Shown in pieces: positions 50,701 to 61,401 of a stretch of DNA of 64,000 nt. This DNA comes from Chelydra serpentina (lineage: Eukaryota > Chordata > Testudines > Chelydridae). The DNA is taken from contig JBAIAC010000033.1 of the NCBI GenBank assembly GCA_037349315.1, positions 23,082,001-23,146,000 of the forward strand, read 5' to 3'. Within the stretch, counting starts at the first letter, position 1. Every line of letters begins with the position of its first letter. The position numbers and the translations under genes are program-made. The notes under the pieces were generated by a model. The model did no database searches. It had not been told where the DNA came from and saw only the letters and a program-made list of their open reading frames with translations.

Positions 50701-53700
50701 AACCTATTTTGCCTCAATTTCCTCACCCTTAAAATGGAACTGATATTCACGTCAGAGGGATGTTTGAGACTTACTTCTGGGGGAACTCCGCAACACTGCT
50801 CACCTGCAGAAGTCATGTCCCCTACAGATTTTTTTTCTCCACAGAAAATACATTCTGCCAGGGGTTGCTGTGATACCAGAACAGAGGGAAGCCAATTTAC
50901 CAGCCATAGGGAGGCTGCCAATAAGGAGGACAAGAGGCTGCCTTCCTCACAACGCCCTGCCTGTGGGGCCAGGTGAGGCGGCGCAGGATATGGTGGGGAC
51001 AGACAGAGCAGGGCTGCTGGGGTTCTGGGATTCTGAAGGGCTGGTTGAGGGGGGACAGACTGGAGCAGGAGCTGAATGTGAATGGGGGTGCAGGTCCACG
51101 AGAGGGTGGGGGTGGCTGAGTATGGGTGCAGGGACAATGGAGGTGGGAGGTGCACAGAGGGTGGTTGAGTGGGGGTGTAGGGACACATGAAGACGGGGAG
51201 GGGTGCATGGGTGTGCGGGGACACATGGGGATGGGGGAGGGAGGGGCAGGGTTTACATGGGGGCAGAGGGTGGCTAAGTGGGGGTGCAGGGACACGTGGG
51301 AACGGGGGAAGGATGCAGGGCCACATGTAGATGCAGCAAAGGGGTCGCTGAGTGGGGGGTGCAGGGACACATGGTGATGGAGGCAGATGTGCCTGACTGA
51401 ATGGAAGAGGCTAGGAGTCAGCCTGGATCTGCATGGGGGAAGCTTCCCAACTCCCTAACAATCACCCCCCAAAAAAACCTGTGAGTTCTCCCACTCACAT
51501 CCCACAACCCTCCAGGTTCACTCCAGGCTCCTTCCCAGCAATTACTTCCCCCTCTCTCTCAGCTCCTCCATTACCCCTGACTTCCTCAAACCCTTTCCAC
51601 TGCTTCTGAGGAGGGAGGGAAAGGTGTGTCTGTATTGTAGTTTAAATGAATTATTACTCAAAGTTCTGTATTAATATGACTAGAAAATAAACTATTTGTC
51701 AAAAAAAATGAATTTTTGAATCTTTTTTATCTCTGTTGTTATAGACATATTTGACAGGCATTTTGAAATACATTGAAATTGGCATGATTATATTGTGTTA
51801 TTTTGCCACACACAAAAAAAGCAGAATTTTAAAATATTGTGTGTGGAATTTTTAATTTTTTGGCACAGAATTCCCCCAGGAGTAGAGACTGTACTTAGTA
51901 TTTGTAAACCAACTGGAAATCCTTGGATGAAAAGTGCTATGGAAGTGCAAAGTACTACACACAATGGGGCCCTGATCCATGACTAGGCCCCCTAGGTGCT
52001 ACCGTAATACAGATGATAATAATAATTTAATTTATTGAACTCCACAGAAGGACTTTTTGATAGTTGTCCCTACACCTGTACTAGACATTGTTATTTAGAA
52101 AGAGATCTTTATTAGAGAATTTACAGGCCTAAAAGGCCTGTGTTTAAGTTCTAGCTTCCATATTGTATGCATCCCAAGTTACAAATGAAAGTCAGTCAAA
52201 AAATCATCACACATGCTAATGCAAATGTGTGGCCAGACAGAGCGCAAGAACACCCCTTTGGCATTTTTATTTGTAAGTGTGATAGCAATTGCCTTCTCTC
52301 TGTCTTGCTAGATATGGTCTTTGTAAATCTAAGTTTTGTTTTTGTGCATGTGTACATGATTTTACTGAGGGTCTTGCCTATGTAACTGCTTTATCACCCA
52401 CTGCATCTTGTGGAGTTTCCTGGCTTAACAAATCAGGATGATGCAAGCTGCAAGGCACAGTTTATCTAGATGATATAAACAAAGCTGGTAATACGTTGCC
52501 GTGGAGAACATGCTCTAGCTCCTGTGCACACATGCAATTCCCATTAGCCTCGATGGCAGATATGTACGTGCATGGAGAGTGAGCCCTCACGTAGAGTACA
52601 GTAGATGTGCTATAAAATACTGCAGAATCCGAATTGAGCTGAAGACAAATTACCCTAGAGAGCCAATCCTGCAAAGTGCTGAATTCCCTCAATTCCTGCT
52701 AAGTCAGTTGGGAGGTGAGAGCAGTCAGCACCTAGGGTGACCAGACCGCAAAAGTGAAAAATCAGGACAGGGGATTGGGGGGGGGTAATAGGAGCCTATA
52801 TAAGAAAAAGACCCAAAAATCGGGACTGTCCCTATAAAATCGGGACATCTGGTCACCCTATCAGCACCTAACAGGATAAAGTTCAGCTTTAATCTTGCTG
52901 TGTGTATGTTTGGTGTTTGTGAAAGGTGACAAATCAAAAGGTTCTGGAGGCTGCAGTCCTTTAGTTACCTGGAGGTCAGATACAGCACAGGCAGTGCATT
53001 CTTCCCCACACTGCCAGTCCACCACTGTCTCTCAGCTCTGACTTGGAGGAAGCATCTCTAGAAGGGAGAGGCTAATTCAGTCTCCAGACCCCAGTCAGTC
53101 AGTGCCCCTCATTGTTAAGAAGGATGTCAGTGAATGTCAGCTGTTGGTGGTGATTGTGTGATATGGACATATGTCCATTAGGAACTGGCCTGTGACCACC
53201 AACACACGCCACAGACCACCAAACGGTCAGCAGAGGAGGGTGATTTTTAGCCACTTGCTGCCCAGGCCCAGATTGAAACTGGCAACCCAGAGATGAAAGG
53301 CTCACTGTCCCGTTACCAGCCTCCCTGCACCATTCGCTCCCCATTCGATATGTACGTTTATACCTGGGAAGATGACTAGTATTCTGTTTATGGTAATATA
53401 TACAAGCATCTCACCTTCCCTTGGCCTTTCATCAAAACAATGTTTGATATTACGGAAGCCTGTGAGCCACAAGACACGTGCGTTAACTGAGCAGTGCTGA
53501 GTGATCTAGAAGGTCTTGAAACAGCCTGCAAAGAGAAAAATCATTTGAATGCAGTGCTAGGCATTTGTTGTACATACCAGAGGAATGTGTGCAATTGCTC
53601 TGTGACAGTATAGTCTTAATGCAACAAGAGAGATCCCACAAGCAGAAAGTGCTGGGTTTTAAAATGTTTGTTTGCATGATTCAGATAGTTCGTTTATCCA

Positions 53701-56700
53701 GGAATCAATAGGCTACGGAATTGTCTGGAACATGTCCTGGTACTTTAGCCTTTTTTCAGATGCATAGGATATTCAGCTAAAACCCTGAGGTCCTTATAGA
53801 CTATGGGCTTGATTTTGAACTCGCTTAAATCATTTCTATGCTTGTCTAGCTACGGTGATCCAACAAGATTTAGAATCTAGACCAGGGATCGGCAGCCTTT
53901 GGCATGTGGCCCGTCAGGGAAATCCGCTGGCAGGCCGGGACAGTTTGTTTATCTGCAATGTCCGCAGGTTCGGCTGATCGCAGCTCCCACTGGCTGCGGT
54001 TTGCCATCCCTGGCCAATGGGGGCTGCTGGAAGCAGCAGCAAGCACATCCCTCGGCCCGTGCCGCTTCCCGCAGCCCCCATTGGCCTGGAACAGTGAACC
54101 ACAGCCAGTGGGAGCTACGATCAGCCGAACCTGCGGACGCGGCAGGTAAACAAACCGTCCTGGCCCGCCAGCAAATTTCCCTGATGGGCTGCATGCCAAA
54201 GGTTGCCAATCCCTGCCGTGCTGGTGTTTGATATTCCCATGCCAGAATTATGTGTTTGGACATTTGGGTCACGACCAGCACTGTTGTGTAAAGGCCTGAG
54301 TACAGCACTGTGAATCCAGATCATCTCCGGATTTCTATTATTACTGTTTATTGCTATTACTGTAGCACCTCAAAGCTCTAGTCATAGACCAGGACCCCGC
54401 TGTGCAATCCTGACTTTGCCATTGACTAGCTCTGTATCCTTGTCACCATTTTTCTGCCTGTTTCCTTTGCCATCAAATGGTGAAAATAATATAAACTTAC
54501 CTATAGCATCTTGTTGTTGTACAATATTAGTTAATGCCACTATAAGTGCTTCAAAGATGTAAACAGCTACGTCCTGCGATTTAGTAGTAGTACAGAATTC
54601 TTCCAAACAGTGAAGGAAGTAGTTCCGTTTTGCTTGGATATATTCAGTGAGAAGCTGATAACCAAATTGCAAGTAGTCTGCTTCCCTCAGTTTAATAGAT
54701 GGTGGATTTCTTAAGGTGTTTCCAGCCCATCAGGCATGACCAGTTTTAATATGAGTCTATATCTGTAGTGATATAATGCAGGGTTTGAATGAGCTCTATC
54801 CTGACATCCAGCGATGAACTGGGGAGGAAGATGTCAGGGGCAGACCGTATTTGCACAGACACACCTACTCTGCCTAGGTGTTCAACAGACAGAGCTGCTT
54901 TGCCAAAGTGATCAATTTTGGCTGGTTTTGGGTTACAACCCACTTTGAATGCAGGGGTATCCTTATCGTATGAGTAAAGGGAAGCAGAACTTAGTACTGT
55001 ATGCCTTGACTGAACCTTACTTGCTAAGCAGGGGGTAAGGATGCCAAATCCCACTAACGATATGGGTGGATGGGGACTGGTGTTCCTACCTGACGGTGTG
55101 CGCTCTGCCTAAAAAGTCCTAGACACCATTTGACCCTTCCCTCTCCAGTGTGTAAAGACAGAGCTGATTGGACTCAATTGAGAGGCCTTGTTTCTGTTCA
55201 GTGATTACTGGAGCTGAAACCACTGATGAGCAGGTCTAGGAGCTAAGCTTTGGACATGGTGTGGGGACAGTGTTGCAGTAAAAGACAACTAAGGGGGAGC
55301 AGCACCGAAGTTCCTGCTATCCCATGAAATCACTAAGAACTGAACTAAGTTGGGGAACCCCAGAACACGGCAAGCAGCAATGGCAGTGATAACAGTGGCA
55401 GAGATGAGTGGTGGCAGCAAGCGGCCAGCAATGGCAGAGATAACAGCCGCAGAGAGATAGCAGCAGTAGTGAGCCAGTTGAAGAGGCAGCAGCAGCAGCT
55501 AAGGCATGATTTGATGCCCTGCCCCCCGCCCTCCCGCCCACCAGGGGTGATGGATGGACCTATGTGAACGCACCTCTGAACTCCGGGTCTTTGCTGACTA
55601 AGGACAACCAATTGTGAGTGGGGAGCAGCGGAGGGAAAGGGGAAGGGCGTGTTGAAGGAACATTCATTCGTCGGAGTTTCACACCACATGGTGGGAAACT
55701 GAGGCAAAGGACACCATCCAACGTACTGGGGGTGGGTGTTTGTTTATGGCTACATGCTTTTGATTGGTAGTTGTGGTGTTTTCTCGAATGAATGCTTGGT
55801 TCCCTTTCCTTTTTAATACAAGTTTTTCTTTTGTTATACACAGACTCAGTACTTGCAAGTGGGGAGGTATTGCCTCTTAGAGGTGCCCAGGGATGGTGTT
55901 TAGTTTTCCCAGATTACTGGGTGGCGACTCAAGCCACTTCTGTTTTGCATTGTTCAGAGGAACCCCTAGATATTGAACCTTGTTGCTGCCAACTCCAGCT
56001 GGCAGAAAGGTTACATAAATAATGAAGACTTCCTATATGAACATTAGCACGAAGCTCATTTAAGTACTGACTCAAGTTATTATCTAATGCTAAGTATGCA
56101 TGAAGTTCACCAGGGCCAGAAGCATGTGCAGGGAAGCTCAGAGTTCTGATTTTCTACAAATTTGTTTATGCAGCGATGTGAAACCAACAGCTGCACGAGT
56201 ATCTAATGTACGGGACACCCATCAAGCATTCAGCTTCTGCATATGTCAGGAAATGAGGCTTGATTAGTGCATGAGAATAAGCTTATTCGTGCAGTACCAT
56301 AGAGAGAGTTAAGAATGTGAATATCTGGGAGATGGCTGTGCAATGCCAAAAATATACTCAGTGAAAGGTACATCTCTGTCAAAACCCTGGGCGGTAGCCC
56401 ATCTTCCATTAGGGACCTGAGATATGTGCAGATATGTATGTGCACGTTTATACACGGTTTGCTGAAATTCCTGCCCCTGTGGAAGGGCCTGTGCAAAGCT
56501 CCTCAAGGTGCAGCAGCATTGCAATTTCTATATGTGACCAGCAGGGTGGATCAGCCATTCAGGAGGCCTCTTCTGCTGTCACAGTGGCAGTGCTCTCTGC
56601 TAGCTCCAGATAGGTGAGAGGACTCTGGGGGTGACCAAGGAAAGGGGCAACAGCCGCCACTCTCCTGTGCATCCATTGTAGCAGGAAAACATGCATAGGG

Positions 56701-59700
56701 GATGATCAAGGGCAGCAGCCACTGGAGAAAGGACAATGGAGGCCTCGGCTGTGCTGGCATAGAGCCTTTCCTCCTCCTCTGGATGCTTTGGGCCCCTGGT
56801 GCCACCTATACTTCCAGGTGTCATTGAGGATCCAGCAGCACCCCAAATTGAAAACTTCTTAAATAAAAGAAGGATAGGAAGGACAATCACCCCACTTTCC
56901 CTTAACACACTATCAGGGCCTCCCTTATGTCCAAACTAAGCGTCTGCCAGCTTACCTTTATCTAAGGGTGTCTTCATTATCAATGTTAAAGTGGCTTTGT
57001 GCAGGTGTGGGGGGGTGGACTAGGCAGAAAATTCACCATGGGGAGGTTGAGGCAGCACACACCCTTTCACTCGGGATGGCCCGCTGGCAGGGAGCATGGC
57101 TGGAGTGACTGAGAGATGCACTGATTCATTGTATCCCTAGTGCCGTCTCCAGTGGCAGGGCCCTTAAGGCGGGAAAGTTTTGGCAAGTTGGAGTGTTCTT
57201 GTTAAGCCCGATGAATGTAACTTTCTAGTGATTTCCTGTTGCACTTACCGAACCTCTTCCTGCCGAACAGTCTAGCTGCTGAGAGAGTGACTTCCGGTTA
57301 CTGTAAAGAGAATGGGGCTGTCTGTCTCTATATGCTGCTGATTTCTTTGTCACTGGATAGTCAATTTCCCCTATCCAGTAAGGATTTACACCTACAGGAG
57401 ACAGAAGGCATGACACCGTATTTTTCATGAGCGTTAGCTTCAAACACTTCTGCATCAAACACTTGACCAGGCTGTCAATAAATTCCGTTTGGAAAGATTT
57501 TTCAAGTTGTAAATCTAACTGTCCCAGGCAGTGATGGGATTCCCTGAGCCACCATTAAGAACCACACCTCACAAGCTTCAGTTGCACCCAGTGACTTCAC
57601 ATGATCAACTGCTGGGCTCACACAGCTAATAGAGAGAGTTGTGCATGGCAGACACACAGGGCCTTGTTCAAAGACTGCCTGCTGCACACACATTCCATTC
57701 ACTTTTATACACAAGCGTCTGCATCCATAACCCTCTCTCTCCATCTCAGGGGTTCGTTACAAGGGAGCATCTTAATTGCATCACATGATGCACTGAGAGC
57801 AAAATCACATTACCCTGAAGTAAAGAAGATATAGAGACAGTTATCACAGAATCAAAGGAGATACAGATGAAAAGACCTGTTAGCTCAGCCTATTCCTCTT
57901 CCTGCCAATGCAGGGTAAGACTATTATACATATTTCACCACATTCCTTGAATGACTATTCCAGAACCTAACAGATTTCACTGTTTTTTAGTAGATACAGG
58001 TTTTCAAAAGACAGTAGGTTGGATGTGGTGTTTTTTTTTTCCCCCACAGCAAACCCCTGTGCAAGGCCCCTGGTTGTGGAAAATCTGCCCACTGGTGCAC
58101 CGTGTCTACACTGCTCTGCTCCACTGAAGGACTTGCACCCAGCCTGTGCTACCATAGAGGTGCTGACCAAGTTGTGGGGGGAGGGTGAGAAAGGAGAGGA
58201 TGTGTTGACTCAGCATATCCCCAGGGCACCCTCTGACAGTGTGGGATCCTATGAAGCCCTGACTGCAAATTCAAGCTCCATCCTTGGGAGAAGCAGCTGA
58301 GAAGGACAGCGGTGCAGACACTACCTCCACGTCCCCAGGGGTGAGACCCTCAAGGACACAGCAACCCCAGCTGTCTTAGAAGGGGGTAATCCGGCCCAAC
58401 CACTTAATGCTAGACTATGTGTCCACAAAGGGGTTCTGCTGGCATAAGCCATGAAGAGGAAGATCAGGCAGCTTGTACCTGGATAACGATGGCATTTCTA
58501 TCTGTTACAGGCTTTCACCGTTTGAATCACTGGAGTATATTTCTGTTCATCTCACCTATGCCAAACAATCATAGGAGACCAGAACCTGATCCAGGCTTTC
58601 TGGCTATAATAAACTACTGCATCAATGACCACCTGCTGGCCTATGCCATGTCTAGTAGAAGGAATATGCAGAGCTGGGGGACTGGGCAGTAATTCACCTG
58701 TTTAAAACTTTAACATGCTGACATACAGAGTATAAGATTGGGTTTTCTGGCTGTGTCCTGTTTCACTACTGCTACCCTTGCTATACTGTTTCTATACTTT
58801 CACCTATGCTGTGTACAGGCACATCTGATAAGGATTTCATTTTATTACAGGCTATTTCAGCTACTGCACCTCCTCATAAAGTTTCTTTTCTGGCTGTTTA
58901 TGTCTATCTTTGCATTTCCAGTGTGCCCATTGCCACGGTATCTCTGGGCAAAGTGAAACATCTCCTAGAGACTCAGCTTAAGTTGTTAGTTTTAACTATT
59001 TCACTCAAAAGGCCATGTTGGTTACACGCAATGGAAAACAGACAACAGCATTGTGAATAATCATCTCCATATGATATGACAAATATTTTACCAACAAAGC
59101 ACATGGGGAACATGTATCACTAGTCTGTGCATTTGATTAGAGAATAGATACTGTACTCAGCCCATCTGAGTACCCCGGAACACTATTATTTCTGTTTCCA
59201 GGAATTACAACCAGAACTTGTATACAGTTATTGCAGTATAGTAGAGAGTCCTCTCACTTCTAAAAGACATTAAAATGCAGAAATTCTTTCATTAAGGGCT
59301 CAGTTTTAAAACTTTATGGAAAATGATAAACTCAGAATACATGTCAGAGAAGTAACCACGTGTGATGTCTGTCTGTGTACAGACAAAGAAAGGGAGAGAC
59401 CATCATAATGTAGTTCATAAACTCTATGTCGAGATGTCTCGTTTAATGCAAACATTTAACACAGCCTAACACTAAAACTACAGCACAGAAGTTAACACTG
59501 AGTTAAAGCGACATTCCCAACATAAAACTGATGCATTTAAAAATGTCACTGCCCCTATTACTAACAACACTTGAGAGTTTGGAAATATAAATAATTGTAA
59601 AGATCTAATTTATTTCTCAGCATTTATGCTGCTTTTTTCCATTTTCACTTAATCTCTCGAAGGGACCTTCAAAATTGAACCTACAAATCAAGCTCATGTG

Positions 59701-61369
59701 CATCTTTGCACACAAACACAGTCCTACAGAAGTTAATGGGAGTTTTGGCATTATCTTCAGTGGAGCTAGGATTTCACTTGTTGTTTACCAGCATACATCA
59801 AAATGTCAGACACACAGTGTGTATGTGTGTGTGCAAATAGCTACACAATGAAATAGGTGTGCCCAAATTTGGGACTACAAATCTGGGAGGCACGCTTGTA
59901 AATTTTACCCTTATTAAAGACTTGTTTATAGTCAGTTGCAATACCTGTTTATTAAGTATTGGTATATGTTGCCACTGGGAATGATAACACTTAAGAGGAA
60001 TGTTTAAATTAAAAATTATTTTTTAAAATTACAAAAGTACTTTTGTTAATGTTCATTTTAGTAAAAATCAAGCAAAGCTTCCCCCTCTCCCACCCTCCAC
60101 ACCAAAAAAAAATAGTCGGAACCAGTTCAGGGTACCTTTAAAATATGCAAAACGGTATGCATGTGTATGTATATATATAATTTTTATGTACAGGGATCAT
60201 GACTGATAAGTATGCATGGATATCTGAATCCATTCTTTAATACTAGCTTTTCATGCACCATGAGTCTTACAGAAGAAACTTTAGCTAAAACCCTCCAAAG
60301 TAAAGCTTGGCAAAAAAAAGGCTGTTTCTTTCAACATCATGATATCATAACCTGAGAAAATTTCATGCATTTAAATTTCCCAAGAGAATATGTTTCCTTT
60401 TAGAAACTTACTGGTTGAATTACTGCGAGTCCTTTGGCAGCTGGCTTTAGAGTGCAGAAAACAATTAGTTTGTATTTCCAATTTAACAGGCCTTTCATTA
60501 CAGACACCTGTTGAGGATTCCTGAAAAGAGACCCAGAATATTTTAAATACAAATCTGGCCAGCTATGTTTTTACTGAGAGTGCTAATCCCTTCCCTAAAT
60601 GCAACAACAAAAACATGGACGTTAATCTCCATTTTTCTTTTTTAATTTCACAATTTAGTTTGCACAAACTTCAGTCTGGATTTTAACTTGTATTCCAGAA
60701 CCTGGGAAGGAAAGCAGTTTATCTGGCATAAATGGAATGATGAGGAATAGTGATTCTAAATGATTTGTTTGATAATGTTTCTTTCAAATTCACCATGGGG
60801 TGAAGTAATTGTAATTTACCTGAGGACCAGTATGGAAATGCATGCAGTTTAGAAGTTACATTCAGGATGCTAGGTAAAAAATGAGCTTATCTCCCTCTTC
60901 TTCCCCCACCCCCAACAAACTTACAAGGATATTTTCATTTCTTGGTAAACTCTAGATATGCTGGTCTAAATATAAGATGTGACTAGTGGTTTGGTTTTAA
61001 AGTGGCCTGATTTTTGGAGGGTAGATGATTAGTACTTTCTGAGAATCGGGCCCTTTCAAGTTGTTCCAAGATAGACACCCAAAATCACTTTTGAAAATGA
61101 TGGCCACTGTGTTCTGCATTTATAAGCTTTCAATTAAACCGATTTGTCCAAAATAGTTTGGGAGTTTGATGGGAAAAGTAAATGATTACACCCAACTAGG
61201 AACCCCACTCTAAGCATACTTTAAAAATAAGGAGTTCCCTCCATCGATGGGTCTAGGCAATGCAATTTATAGCAATTAATATGATGTATTGAGCCTTCTC
61301 AATTCTAAAAGAATGATAACTGTTGGCAGTGTAATCATACTATAAAAAGGTCTAATTGCATGGAAAAAC

Positions 61370-61401
<32 letters not shown>

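Larger units (their letters stand above)
50435..53414 (-). other. IL16 intron
   Basis: Contains a MIR (about 50608-50745), the second 1.1-kb element (50771-51884) and the third TAGGGTGACC MITE (52733-52860). No exon. Confidence 0.55.
53526..57248 (-). other. IL16 intron with several repeats
   Basis: Contains the palindromic element at 53883-54215, an unexplained exon-like open frame (54501-54716) and a retroelement-like tract (about 55080-56020). 56050-57240 shows no clear feature. Confidence 0.5.

Noticed and set aside
50628..51370. 232- and 157-codon minus-strand frames rich in Pro/His/Ser
   Set aside because: They fall in the second copy of the same element and share its biased composition.
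55345..55707. Leu/Cys-rich minus-strand frames over CAG/CTG-type repeats
   Set aside because: Triplet-like low complexity within a retroelement-like tract.
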